A DNA stretch of 64,000 nt from Candidatus Peribacteria bacterium (GCA_023245935.1 JAHFJM010000002.1:135085-199084), one strand, 5' to 3'. Shown: positions 15,655 to 23,826, counted from the first letter of the stretch. Numbers and translations are program-made. Notes: generated by a model not told the origin, from the letters alone.

Positions 15655-15935
15655 GCGTCCGTGGAGTGTTGGATTTTCTTCGATTCGACGAGAATACAAT
15701 CGAGGATCAGCAATGCGAGTTCGACCGGAATGCCAAGGTCAGTCGCCTGCTTCCTCCAGAGATCTTTCAGCACTTTCTCTCGCTCAGGATCTTCAATCTC
15801 GATGCCCGCAACATCCTTCACTGTTTTAAGGTGCCTGACAGCGCGGAAACGAGCGGCGAGCGCTCGGAGGAAAATCGTATCGGCTTCGTCGATGGCGCGC
15901 CGTACTTCACTCAGGATGGTGAGGGGATTCGTCAT
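15651..15935 (-). CDS. chorismate mutase (AroQ class)
   Basis: A 94-residue all-helical AroQ-type mutase that isomerises chorismate to prephenate. The N-terminal helix LTILSEVRRAIDEADTIFLR carries the usual catalytic Arg. A central RFRAVRHLKTVKD segment supplies a second Arg/Lys pair, and PEREKVLKDLWRKQATDLG matches the following helix. Start at ATG 15935, five bases after the aroC stop. It is a free-standing protein where many bacteria have a pheA fusion. Confidence 0.88.
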   Translation of the reverse strand: MTNPLTILSEVRRAIDEADTIFLRALAARFRAVRHLKTVKDVAGIEIEDPEREKVLKDLWRKQATDLGIPVELALLILDCILVESKKIQHSTDA

Positions 15936-15940
15936 AGAAA

Positions 15941-16930
15941 TTATTGGTACATTTTCTGCATCAAATAGCAGTCGGCAAGTACAAGAGCGACCATCGCTTC
16001 CGCAACGGGAATCACACGCGGAACAATGCACGGATCGTGCCTCCCCTCCTTCGCAACCTGTCCGATGGAACTGGCGGGCTTGATGCTGAGAGTGAGGAGG
16101 AGCGGTTCTCCCGTGGAAATTCCCCCCAGCATGCCGCCAAAGTTTTTTGGATCCGCAGTGTAGTCTTTCCCCTGCATCTCCGCTGTCTTGAACCCTGCAC
16201 CGTAACTGAATCCCGTGACGGCACCAATCGTCATGATGGCTTCTGCAAGCCTCGACTTCAGCTTCCGGAAGACAGGATCACCTAGATTCTTCGGAGGATT
16301 CTCGACGCGGATCTCGATGAGCCCACCTGTGGAATTCGCATGCGCTTTCAAGTCGAGAATGTACGCTTCCATCTTCTTCGCAACTGCTGCGTCAGCACAC
16401 CGTACCGGATTCTTCTCAATGACCTTCGGATCGAACTTCACCGCCTCGAACGGACCGATCTTCGTACTGTGACCGATAATCTTCACGCCTTTCGGAAGAA
16501 TTTTTCGCGCAACAACTCCGGCGATCACGCGCGCAACGGTCTCGCGACCCGACTGCCGCCCTCCCCCTCGGTGATCCCGATGACCGTACTTTTCCGCAAA
16601 GACCTGATCGGCATGACCGATGCGGAACACGCTACGAAGTTTCTCGTAATCCTCCGGTCGCTGATTTTCATTCGCAACAATCACCGTAATCGGCATGCCT
16701 GTTGTTTTTCCCTCGAAAATTCCCGAGAGAAGCACCGGAGCATCCTCTTCTTTGCGAGCCGTCGTCACCGCACTCTGCCCCGGTCTCCTGCGAGCAAGCT
16801 CAGGAAGAAAATCCGCTTCAGCAAGCGCAATGCCGGCAGGACAGCCGTCAATGACGACACCGAGTGCTGCGCCATGCGACTCACCGAAGGTGGTGATCGT
16901 GAGGAGATGTCCGAAGGAGTTACTGGCCAT
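15941..16930 (-). CDS. aroC: chorismate synthase
   Basis: Last common step of the shikimate pathway, EPSP to chorismate, using reduced FMN; that gives a link to the riboflavin genes downstream. At 329 residues it is slightly short. Signatures: TFGESHG at the N-terminus, RRRPGQSAVTT, GHRDHRGGGRQSGRET, GGISTGEPL and RHDPCIVPRVIPVAEAMVAL near the C-terminus. Nine bases separate it from the aroD-aroE stop. Confidence 0.96.
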   Translation of the reverse strand: MASNSFGHLLTITTFGESHGAALGVVIDGCPAGIALAEADFLPELARRRPGQSAVTTARKEEDAPVLLSGIFEGKTTGMPITVIVANENQRPEDYEKLRSVFRIGHADQVFAEKYGHRDHRGGGRQSGRETVARVIAGVVARKILPKGVKIIGHSTKIGPFEAVKFDPKVIEKNPVRCADAAVAKKMEAYILDLKAHANSTGGLIEIRVENPPKNLGDPVFRKLKSRLAEAIMTIGAVTGFSYGAGFKTAEMQGKDYTADPKNFGGMLGGISTGEPLLLTLSIKPASSIGQVAKEGRHDPCIVPRVIPVAEAMVALVLADCYLMQKMYQ

Positions 16931-16939
16931 AGCGAGTGG

Positions 16940-18331
16940 TTAGTGATGAGTGATTAGAATTGATCGAAGATACTCTGCATCATCAGAAAAGATTTTCTTC
17001 CCTGTGAAATACTCAAATTGTTTGAGCGCCTGTGAAATGAGCATCGGAATACCATCACGTACACGATACCCCTGTTTAGCCGCATCACGCATGAAAGAAG
17101 TGATTTTGTTGTAACGCAGATCGATGGCGAGTGAGCTTTGAGACTTGAGCTTTGAGCTTTGAGCTTTAGGAATCGGAAGAGAAATATCCTCGCTTATTGC
17201 ACAGAGAACAGCATCCGCTCCGAAAGCAGGTGCCGATCGCATTGGTTCAATGGCAACGTGAAATTTTTGAAGCGCTGCTTCTGCTTTTTTTGTATCGCGA
17301 GCGAAAACTGTGATATGCGTTTTCGGATTCAAATGTCGAATTGCCAAAATGGCTGACGGTACGGCTCCGCCGGCACCGAGAATAGCAATCGACTTCGCTT
17401 TCTTCAGTTCCGGATAACCGGACTCGATACCGGAGACATCGGTATTGAACGCGTGGAAGCCGGTTCCCGACTTCACCAGCGTATTGGCAACACCAAGACT
17501 ATTCACGATTGCATCGTGTTTTTTTGCGAGTCGAAAGGCTTCCTGTTTAAACGGTGCAGTGACGGAAAAACCAACAACGCCGATCTTCGCAAGAATCTTG
17601 ATCGCTGCTTTGAAGTTTTCCGTCGGAAAACACGAGTACAGCGCATCGATCTTGTGTCTCTGGAACAGCGCATTGTGAATCAGTGGACTCAGTGAAGAAG
17701 CAATTTGTTTCCCGCCGATAATGCCAAACAGCTTTGGCTTCTTCCTGCCTTTCGTCAGATGATAGAACGACAATGGGAGCTGCCCGGGTGCTGCAGGCTC
17801 CGTTCCGTCAAGAAATGTATACGTGAATGTGTTTCTGATGAGTGAAGTGATACGGAGAATGTGTGACCTCTCGCCCATGCCAAGCACCGTGGATTGTATA
17901 CTTTTTTTATTCAATAAATCCTGCAAATTCAAAAGCGCCACAACATCGTTATAGTTGCCGGTGACAGTGGCAAATTTGACCATCCATGGTTTTAGTGAAT
18001 ACATATTTTGTACAGTTTTCTTCAATTCTTTCAGGGCTGGAGTCTTTTCATAATGATGGATACTGAGAATGATCTTCACGCTCCTTGAGATTTTCGATAG
18101 TGAAAGCTGCTCTTCTTGATCCAGATCGAGATAAGTAACTTTGAATCGCTCAATAAAACGCATCCCCTGACCGCGAGGGGTAATCAGGAGAGGGAGGGGT
18201 GAAACGAATCCTGCGACATTCGGCGTGAGATCGCCTCGAATCTCAAGAATATCAGCTCCTGCCTTCTTTGCATTGATCGCAAAACGCTGAGGATTCTTTG
18301 CAGCCGACAGTGGAAGTGTGACAACCAACAT
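16940..18331 (-). CDS. aroD-aroE: 3-dehydroquinate dehydratase (type I) / shikimate dehydrogenase fusion
   Basis: Two successive shikimate steps in one 463-residue chain. Residues about 1-200 are a type I AroD barrel: ADILEIRGDL, KIILSIHHYEKTP, MVKFATVTG with the Schiff-base Lys, and ERSHILR. Residues about 205-463 are AroE: LFGIIGGKQIASSLSPLIHN, VVGFSVTAPFKQEA (catalytic Lys), NTLVKSGTGFHAFNTDVSG and the nucleotide loop ILGAGGAVPSA. A heptanucleotide array (17133-17167) adds the peptide AQSSKLKSQSS in a loop before AIDLRYNK. It starts two bases after the aroA-aroK stop. Confidence 0.94.
   Translation of the reverse strand: MLVVTLPLSAAKNPQRFAINAKKAGADILEIRGDLTPNVAGFVSPLPLLITPRGQGMRFIERFKVTYLDLDQEEQLSLSKISRSVKIILSIHHYEKTPALKELKKTVQNMYSLKPWMVKFATVTGNYNDVVALLNLQDLLNKKSIQSTVLGMGERSHILRITSLIRNTFTYTFLDGTEPAAPGQLPLSFYHLTKGRKKPKLFGIIGGKQIASSLSPLIHNALFQRHKIDALYSCFPTENFKAAIKILAKIGVVGFSVTAPFKQEAFRLAKKHDAIVNSLGVANTLVKSGTGFHAFNTDVSGIESGYPELKKAKSIAILGAGGAVPSAILAIRHLNPKTHITVFARDTKKAEAALQKFHVAIEPMRSAPAFGADAVLCAISEDISLPIPKAQSSKLKSQSSLAIDLRYNKITSFMRDAAKQGYRVRDGIPMLISQALKQFEYFTGKKIFSDDAEYLRSILITHH
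17133..17167. repeat. heptanucleotide array in aroE
   Basis: Five units of GAGCTTT (one variant, GAGACTT) on the plus strand, read in the gene as CAAAGCT repeats encoding the peptide KAQSSKLKSQSS. The sequence is the complement of the CTCAAAG array inside ileS (41041-41068). Confidence 0.85.
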
Positions 18332-18333
18332 GG

Positions 18334-20256
18334 TTATTGTGGGTCGACGTGAACGAGAGCTCGAAGTGCTCGAACTGAAAACGGAACCTGTTTCGAGTAG
18401 GGAATCTTTGGATCAATTGCGATCTGCGTGACCTCTTTGTAGTTCGGTGCACGTTCGACGAGAAGCTTGTGGACTTCTTCATGCAGCGGCAGCTCAGTGA
18501 GAGCGGGGCGCTTGCCCGATTCCAGACGCTTGATCAGCTGAGCCTTCGCCGTCTGAATCCAGATCACGATCGCCCTCTCCTTCAAAAGCGTGCGTGTCTT
18601 CTTTGATTCCGTTGCGCCTCCTCCGAGCGAGAGCACGGTACCGGAATGCAAAAGCCCTGCAATAAGCTCTTCCTCCTTCGTTCGAAATTCCTGCCAACCG
18701 TGAGCGGCAATGTATTCCTTGATCGGTCCATACAGATCCACAAAGACATGGTCACTGTCCGTACACCGAAGTTTCAGCCGTGCAGCAAGCCTTCTTCCCA
18801 GGCTTGATTTTCCTGCGCCACGCATACCGACGATGACGATGGGGCGCGACGAAAAAAGAATCGATTGGAGATGACCAAAAAACTGCGGGTAACTTTTCTT
18901 CACGCACTCGGGGCTGGAAATCGAGATGTTCCCGAGCTTCAGCCCAAGAATGGCAAAACACATCGCCATGCGGTGGTCATGAGAAGGGTCGAGGGTTTGG
19001 GGCGAGGGATGGGGCGTCCGAGTTCCTCCATGAATGATGAGCCCATCATGATGCTCGACAATATTGACCCCAACTTTTGAAAGCTCGGTTGTGATCACCG
19101 CAAGACGATCGCATTCTTTGTGCCGAAGATTCGCAACACCAATGATCGTTGTCTTTCCCGAACGAAATGCTGCAAGAACAGCCAGATTCATGACTTGATC
19201 AGGTATCGCACTGCAGTCAATCGTAAGATCACCGCTCCTCCTCAGTCTCCGGATCATCTCCGGAAGTTTTCTGTCCGCTTGGGTCGAGTCCGAATGAAGG
19301 TTCGGAAAACGAATGTGACTGCGTGTGAGTTCATTCAGAACAAGCCACGCACCGGCTGCGCTCCAGTCGCCTTCGATGTCGTAACAACACTCATCTCCTC
19401 TCTCGGTCCTCACCCCCAGCCCCTCTCCTTCAGCAGGAGAGGGGTGACTCATGCTTCTCTGATTACGAACATTCCTCTCTTCGCCGCAGCGGAGAGAGGT
19501 GTCCCGCAGGACGGAGTGAGGATCGTTCGGAGAGGAATACTCACCTTTCCTCACAACAAACGTATTCATCTCCCTCTCGATCTTCACGCCAAAATCCTTC
19601 ATGACTTTCTCCGTGAGATCAATGTACGACTCCGATGCAAGCGGTCCATCCAATTCGATCGTAAGACCCTGTGGCAACAGTGGCGCGATGAGCAGGAGTG
19701 ATGTGAGGTACTGACTGCTGATATCTGCCTTCAGACGAACCATTGAGCCTCGTAGCTTGCCGCCAACAACTCTTATCGGAGGACAGCCACCGGTATCGCT
19801 GATCTCGACTCCGAGAGAGCGAAGTGCGGAGACGAGATCCCCAATTGGACGCTTCCGCATGTGCTCATCACCGGTGAGTGTCCACTCACCGGGCACAAGT
19901 GCTGCGACGGAGGTGAGGAAACGAAGAGCTGTTCCTGCGTTGTGGCAGTCGAGTTCCCCTCTCCCCGCTTGCCCTGAGCCTGTCGAATGGGCGGGGGAGG
20001 GGTTAGGGGTGGGGGTCCCAACAATCTTCAACTCTCCCGTTTCCTTATTCACCCACACAATCTCAAATCCCATCTTCTGCAAATTCTCGACCATGACGAG
20101 AACATCGTCGCAGGGTGTTGCATTCCGAATAACAGTTGTACCGGAAGCAAGACACGCACAAATAATCGCGCGATTCGCATGAGATTTCGACCCCGGCATG
20201 ATCAGATCCGCTTCGACCGGGAACGGGAGAGCCGATGCATCGAACACTGCACTCAT
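18334..20256 (-). CDS. aroA-aroK: EPSP synthase / shikimate kinase fusion with repeat insertions
   Basis: A 640-residue fusion. Residues about 1-465 are AroA (5-enolpyruvylshikimate-3-phosphate synthase): MPGSKSHANRAIICACLASG, DCHNAGTALRFL, GDEHMRKRPIGDLV, SSQYLTSLLL, IEGDWSAAGAW and HDHRMAMCFAIL. Residues about 470-640 are shikimate kinase: Walker A VGMRGAGKSSLG, TDSD, GWQEFRTKEEE, LSLGGGAT and lid KRPALT. The fusion order is the reverse of the pathway. Three repeat-encoded insertions interrupt AroA: around residues 83-97 (TPNPSPAHSTGSGQAGR), a long one around 248-288 (contains HPSPAEGEGLGVR) and one around 413-422 (TPHPSPQ). All three lie between conserved blocks. Its ATG overlaps the aroB stop (ATGA). 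Confidence 0.93.
   Translation of the reverse strand: MSAVFDASALPFPVEADLIMPGSKSHANRAIICACLASGTTVIRNATPCDDVLVMVENLQKMGFEIVWVNKETGELKIVGTPTPNPSPAHSTGSGQAGRGELDCHNAGTALRFLTSVAALVPGEWTLTGDEHMRKRPIGDLVSALRSLGVEISDTGGCPPIRVVGGKLRGSMVRLKADISSQYLTSLLLIAPLLPQGLTIELDGPLASESYIDLTEKVMKDFGVKIEREMNTFVVRKGEYSSPNDPHSVLRDTSLRCGEERNVRNQRSMSHPSPAEGEGLGVRTERGDECCYDIEGDWSAAGAWLVLNELTRSHIRFPNLHSDSTQADRKLPEMIRRLRRSGDLTIDCSAIPDQVMNLAVLAAFRSGKTTIIGVANLRHKECDRLAVITTELSKVGVNIVEHHDGLIIHGGTRTPHPSPQTLDPSHDHRMAMCFAILGLKLGNISISSPECVKKSYPQFFGHLQSILFSSRPIVIVGMRGAGKSSLGRRLAARLKLRCTDSDHVFVDLYGPIKEYIAAHGWQEFRTKEEELIAGLLHSGTVLSLGGGATESKKTRTLLKERAIVIWIQTAKAQLIKRLESGKRPALTELPLHEEVHKLLVERAPNYKEVTQIAIDPKIPYSKQVPFSVRALRALVHVDPQ
18986..19022. 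repeat. repeat insertion in aroA (third)
   Basis: GGGTCGAGGGTTTGGGGCGA and following G-rich bases encode TPHPSPQTLDPS on the coding strand. It is a degenerate member of the CTCACCCCCAGCCCC type that also forms the middle insertion. Confidence 0.5.
19400..19535. repeat. double palindromic repeat insertion in aroA (second)
   Basis: Two hairpins, CCCTCTCCTTCAGCAGGAGA plus GGGG (19421-19444) and CCTCTCTTCGCCGCAGCGGA plus GAGAGG (19474-19499), followed by GTCCCGCAGGACGGAG. Together they encode about 40 unconserved residues in AroA without a stop or frameshift. Confidence 0.7.
19951..20018. repeat. palindromic repeat insertion in aroA (first)
   Basis: CCCTCTCCCCGC and GCGGGGGAGGGG flank CTTGCCCTGAGCCTGTCGAA plus TGG, the same core as the insertion in tal. 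It encodes NPSPAHSTGSGQAGRGE in the AroA reading frame. Confidence 0.7.
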
Positions 20257-21380
20257 GAGAAGAGAACCGAAAATTGTTCCGATGTGATCGTGTGCACAGC
20301 GCCTTCTCCAATGGAGACCGGAACCGCACAGCGTACGGCTCCGCCTTCATTCTTCTTATCTGTTTTCATGACGTTCCAGAGTGCATCGCGAGTCAGAAAT
20401 TCCGGAATCGTAAGAGGCATATGTATGGCTTCCAGAAGAGCTGAAACTCTCTTCAGATCTTTCGATTGCAGCGCCGTCATCTCGGCAATCATCCCGATTG
20501 ACACCGCGGCACCATGCGACAGTGTGTACAGAGACAAGGCTTCGACGGCGTGTCCGATCGTGTGACCGAAGTTCAGGAGAAGTCTCTCATCTCTGTCATG
20601 GTCATCGTTTTCGACGATGCGTACTTTCGCTTCGATTGCACGTGTGACGCACTCACTGATCTCGGGCTCTTTTCGCTTCAGAACGGACTGCATATTCTCC
20701 TCGAGCCACTCAAAAAACGGACGATCGACCATCGCAGCAATCTTGATGATCTCGACCAAGCCTTCGGAAAACTGTGCTGCCGGAAGATCCTTCAGAAGCG
20801 CAAGATCAACAATGACGCACATCGGATGCGTAATGGTGCCGAGCATGTTCTTTCTGCCTCCCGCATTCACGGCAGTCTTCCCGCCGATTGCCGCATCGAC
20901 CATACCAAGAAGGCTAGTCGGAACCAGAACACAGGGAATTCCGCGCATGAAGACGCTGGCAAGAAAACCGCCAAGATCGGTGATCATTCCTCCGCCAATG
21001 CAGACGAGAAGTGTTTTTCGCGTACAGCCTGCATCCAGCATTAATGCAGTCAAACGTTCGACTTCCGCGAGAGACTTCGAGCTGTCACCACTTGAAACAG
21101 GAAGCAGAATGCACGTTCCAATCGAGTGCTCGATGCGCTTGGCGATCGATTCTATGCCGCTGTCGTACAGCAATACGATACGATCGAAGGAATCCGTTTT
21201 GATGACGGTCTTGAGTTTCGTACTTACATCATTCCCGATCAGGATCTTCGTGACAGGAACAGGATGAGCCGGAGGAGTGAGGGTGAGAGTATGCACGGTT
21301 AGGGTTGGGGATGAGGGTTGAGGGCTAACGCTAGACTTAAGGTTAGGATCATACAACACGCTTACCGATTGCCTTCGCAA
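20253..21380 (-). CDS. aroB: 3-dehydroquinate synthase
   Basis: Cyclises DAHP to 3-dehydroquinate using NAD+ and a divalent metal. Motifs: VCIGGGMITDLGGFLAS, VPTSLLGMVDAAIGGKTAVN, MLGTITHP, the metal-site FSEGLVEIIK and NFGHTIGHAVEAL, then LSHGAAVSIGM. The N-terminus is uncertain. The ATG at 21380 overlaps the upstream gene by 32 bases and encodes about 28 unconserved residues over a TTAGGG-like repeat. A GTG at 21296, just after the repeat, would give the usual AroB N-terminus (VHTLTLTPP). It ends with the ATGA overlap into aroA. Confidence 0.95.
   Translation of the reverse strand: MRRQSVSVLYDPNLKSSVSPQPSSPTLTVHTLTLTPPAHPVPVTKILIGNDVSTKLKTVIKTDSFDRIVLLYDSGIESIAKRIEHSIGTCILLPVSSGDSSKSLAEVERLTALMLDAGCTRKTLLVCIGGGMITDLGGFLASVFMRGIPCVLVPTSLLGMVDAAIGGKTAVNAGGRKNMLGTITHPMCVIVDLALLKDLPAAQFSEGLVEIIKIAAMVDRPFFEWLEENMQSVLKRKEPEISECVTRAIEAKVRIVENDDHDRDERLLLNFGHTIGHAVEALSLYTLSHGAAVSIGMIAEMTALQSKDLKRVSALLEAIHMPLTIPEFLTRDALWNVMKTDKKNEGGAVRCAVPVSIGEGAVHTITSEQFSVLFS
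21296..21348. repeat. degenerate TTAGGG-like repeat at the aroB 5' end
   Basis: GGTTAGGGTTGGGGATGAGG, GTTGAGGGCTAACG and AAGGTTAGG: the same word family as the array at 3152-3190, again between two minus-strand genes and possibly read as the first codons of aroB. Confidence 0.45.
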
Positions 21381-22368
21381 CGGCTGTTACACCGTCCATG
21401 CACTCGTTCCAATGTTCGAGGTCGAGAAGCTGCGACGCGTCGCAGCTGGATTCGCTCGGACGAGGATGGATCTCGACGATGAGCCCGTCGGCACCGACGG
21501 CAACTCCACCGAGCGCAGCATCTTTCACCCAACGTGTCTTGCCCATTGCATGGCTCGGATCGACGATGATGGGGAGATGCGTGAGTTCGCGAAGTGCCGG
21601 AACCGATCCAAGACAGAGCGTGAAGCGCACTTCCTCTTCGAATGTGCGAATCCCCCGCTCGCAAAGAATCACGTTCGGATTGCCTCCCGCGAGGATGTAC
21701 TCGGCGGCAAGCAGCCACTCTTCGAGTTTCGCGGCGAGCCCGCGCTTCAGCATCACCGGTTTCTTCGACTTTCCGAGTGCCTTGAGAAGCTCGTAGTTCT
21801 GCATATTGCGCGCACCGACCTGCATCATGTCGACGTACTCTTCAAACAGCGGCAAATCTTCCGCTTTCATGATCTCGGAAATTGTTTTCATTCCGTACTT
21901 CTGACCTGCCTTCGCGATGAGTTTCAATCCTTCTTCACCCTTCCCCTGAAACGAGTATGGACCCGTACGTGGCTTGTACGCACCGCCACGAAGGATCTTA
22001 ATGTCACGCGCCTTCGCCATCGCAGCGGTTTCATCGAGCTGCCCTTCGGAATCGATCGAACAAGGACCGGCAATCATAACAACGGATTTTGGATCTCCGA
22101 TCACACAATCTTTGCTGATTTCGATCATTGTCCGATCTTTCCGTTCTCTCGAAGCAAGCTTGTACGGACGATCGACGCGGTCAACAGAACGAATCCCATC
22201 CATGTTCTTGAGAAACTCGACGTCGACACCCGACGTATCACCCGTTACCGCAAGCACTCGCTTGTTGCCGCCGATGATGTGCGACTCGCAGCCGTACTTT
22301 TCGCTAAGCATCGACTGGAGTTTTTGGATCAGCGATTCATGATTCTTTTCTTTGATGACAATGAGCAT
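21349..22368 (-). CDS. 3-deoxy-7-phosphoheptulonate (DAHP) synthase, class I-beta
   Basis: First enzyme of the shikimate pathway, condensing PEP and erythrose-4-phosphate. Residues about 1-70 form the ferredoxin-like regulatory domain of Thermotoga-type enzymes (MLIVIKEKNHESLIQKLQ ... VDRVDRPYKLASRE). The barrel follows with VMIAGPCSIDSEGQL, ILRGGAYKPRTGPYSFQG, MQVGARNMQNYELLKALG, MLKRGLAA, ILCERGIRTFE, DPSHAMGK and GLIVEIHPRP. The N-terminal domain commonly senses tyrosine or phenylalanine, so feedback control is expected. It is the first gene of the operon. Confidence 0.95.
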   Translation of the reverse strand: MLIVIKEKNHESLIQKLQSMLSEKYGCESHIIGGNKRVLAVTGDTSGVDVEFLKNMDGIRSVDRVDRPYKLASRERKDRTMIEISKDCVIGDPKSVVMIAGPCSIDSEGQLDETAAMAKARDIKILRGGAYKPRTGPYSFQGKGEEGLKLIAKAGQKYGMKTISEIMKAEDLPLFEEYVDMMQVGARNMQNYELLKALGKSKKPVMLKRGLAAKLEEWLLAAEYILAGGNPNVILCERGIRTFEEEVRFTLCLGSVPALRELTHLPIIVDPSHAMGKTRWVKDAALGGVAVGADGLIVEIHPRPSESSCDASQLLDLEHWNECMDGVTAVAKAIGKRVV

Positions 22369-22417
22369 GGCGGGGAGGGGTAGGAATGAGGGTTAGAGAA
22401 CAGAGAAAGAGACCGCT

Positions 22418-22456
22418 CTCTCTTTGAGGGGGAGCGAGTGCTCGGAGTCAAAGAGA
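22418..22456. terminator. inverted repeat between the small peptide gene and the aro operon
   Basis: CTCTCTTTGA (22418-22427) pairs with TCAAAGAGA (22448-22456), with an inner GAGC/GCTC stem. It lies just after the stop of the 35-residue peptide gene on the minus strand and may end that transcript. There is no strong U tract. Confidence 0.45.
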
Positions 22457-22460
22457 AAGT

Positions 22461-22568
22461 TTAGAAGAAGGTAAAGTATGCAAAACCGAACGCACCGAAC
22501 GCCGCAAACGACAACCACGCTGCAAGAGCGAGATTGGAACGCTTGAGAGCAAGAACTCGAGTGCGCAT
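22461..22568 (-). CDS. small single-pass membrane peptide, 35 aa
   Basis: A short frame, ATG 22568 to TAA 22461, starting MRTRVLALKRSNLALAAW and ending YFTFF. A basic N-terminus of ten residues with four Arg/Lys is followed by one hydrophobic helix rich in Ala, Phe and Gly. A TTGACT-16-TACCAT promoter (22605-22578) ends nine bases before the ATG, and a hairpin follows the stop. The arrangement supports a real gene. Function unknown. Confidence 0.55.
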   Translation of the reverse strand: MRTRVLALKRSNLALAAWLSFAAFGAFGFAYFTFF

Positions 22569-22577
22569 ACGCAGACA

Positions 22578-22605
22578 ATGGTAGACCTGCGAGATTGTAA
22601 GTCAA
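22578..22605 (-). promoter_or_regulatory. promoter of the 35-aa peptide gene
   Basis: TTGACT (22605-22600), 16-base spacer, TACCAT (22583-22578), nine bases to the ATG. Confidence 0.5.
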
Positions 22606-22617
22606 GGTTTTCTCGTC

Positions 22618-23775
22618 CTACTCCACAATCACCTGCCCTCCCTGGCTCGGACTGAAATGATTATGGTATCCCCACGTTCCTCTGTTCAGGAATACGAAGG
22701 AATACTCCTGATCCTTCAGAATATTGTGATTTGAATTGAATTCCGGATAATTCGTATGCGTTGGATGCGGATTGCTCGCGACCCAGAGATCACCGTCTTC
22801 CGTGATGTTCTTGAAAATCACCGTCTGACCCGCCTTGATGCGAATCACGGAAGGCGAAAAACCGGTCGCCGAATACAGAACGGTCACCGCGGAGAGCGCA
22901 CTCCGGCTGGAAGAACTTCGGGAGGAGGAACGGAAAGATGAGAACGAAGACGATGAACGCGAAGAGGAAGAGTAGAGAACACACTGACGGATCATCCAGC
23001 CGCAGCGGCCATCTTGAAAACGCTCACACACCGGACCACCGAACGAACCGTCGGGGCATGACCAGTTCGGGAGACCCACAGGATGTTCGCCGCATTCATC
23101 GATACCGCAGCTGAGACCGGAAGAGCTCTGCCGGCTCGAATCCATTCTCGAACCGTACCGTTCCCTCGCTGCAATTGCGATCTTCACGGTCTCCGCACGA
23201 TTGATGCCGACGTCGGGTCGGAACCGTCCGGTCGCCTTTCCTTCTGCATCGGTATCACCGGAAAGAATTCCGTCACGATTGAGTGCCTGAATCTCAAATG
23301 CAAAAGAATGCGAGGCGGAAACATCGGTGAAGACCTGAGAGAAGTACGGAGGCATCGAAACTTTGAACGCATCTGCGATGAGCGATGCGACTTCCGCCCT
23401 CGTTGCGAGACGATCGAGATCGACATTCTGGTTCGGTGCGAGCGAGAAACGCTCGCCGATCGCGATCGATAAATACTTCGCTGCCCAGTGTCCGTACCCC
23501 TGACCCAAATTCTCATCGTACCCCGCACTTTCGAGTGCGATCTTCAGTGCTTCCGCAAATGTCACGGAATTCTCGGGACCGAACTGCCCCGTCGGATTTC
23601 CATTCGCATCCTTGTAACCGCTCACGATGCCGAGGTCGACAGCTTGCTGCACGGAAGAAGAGAACCATGCGCCATCGGGAACATCGGCGAAGCGAGTGCT
23701 CGTTCCCATGATGGCACTCGTGATGAGAGGAACGAGGACGAGAGACGGGACTACGAAGAGGAGGCGGGAGAGCAT
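22618..23775 (-). CDS. SLH-domain protein with Cys-rich module and C-terminal cupredoxin domain
   Basis: A secreted envelope protein of 385 residues. Signal peptide residues 1-24 (MLSRLLFVVPSLVLVPLITS). Three SLH repeats (FADVPDGAWFSSSVQQAV; the YGHWAAKYLSIAI region; FTDVSASHSFAFEIQALN) are followed by a six-Cys module (CGIDECGEHPVGLPNWSCPD ... CGWMIRQC) and a long Ser/Arg linker. The C-terminal 90 residues form a plastocyanin-like beta sandwich (FSPSVIRIKAGQTVIFKN). The histidines of a copper site are there (NPHPTH, GYHNHF) but the Cys and Met ligands of a type 1 site are replaced (HNHFSPSQ). Start at ATG 23775, where the signal peptide begins. Confidence 0.85.
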   Translation of the reverse strand: MLSRLLFVVPSLVLVPLITSAIMGTSTRFADVPDGAWFSSSVQQAVDLGIVSGYKDANGNPTGQFGPENSVTFAEALKIALESAGYDENLGQGYGHWAAKYLSIAIGERFSLAPNQNVDLDRLATRAEVASLIADAFKVSMPPYFSQVFTDVSASHSFAFEIQALNRDGILSGDTDAEGKATGRFRPDVGINRAETVKIAIAARERYGSRMDSSRQSSSGLSCGIDECGEHPVGLPNWSCPDGSFGGPVCERFQDGRCGWMIRQCVLYSSSSRSSSSFSSFRSSSRSSSSRSALSAVTVLYSATGFSPSVIRIKAGQTVIFKNITEDGDLWVASNPHPTHTNYPEFNSNHNILKDQEYSFVFLNRGTWGYHNHFSPSQGGQVIVE

Positions 23776-23826
23776 GGGAGGGAGGATACCGGAAATGATA
23801 CACCTTCTAAAAAATGACACACAAAA

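Noticed and set aside
22393..22605. A 70-codon minus-strand frame in the gap before the aro operon
   Set aside because: It runs through the terminator-like inverted repeat; the 35-codon frame in another register has the promoter and a convincing membrane-helix pattern.
22369..22617. T-box or FMN riboswitch upstream of the aro, pheS or rib genes
   Set aside because: No T-box consensus, specifier stem or RFN-element core could be found in the short leaders; only simple inverted repeats are present.
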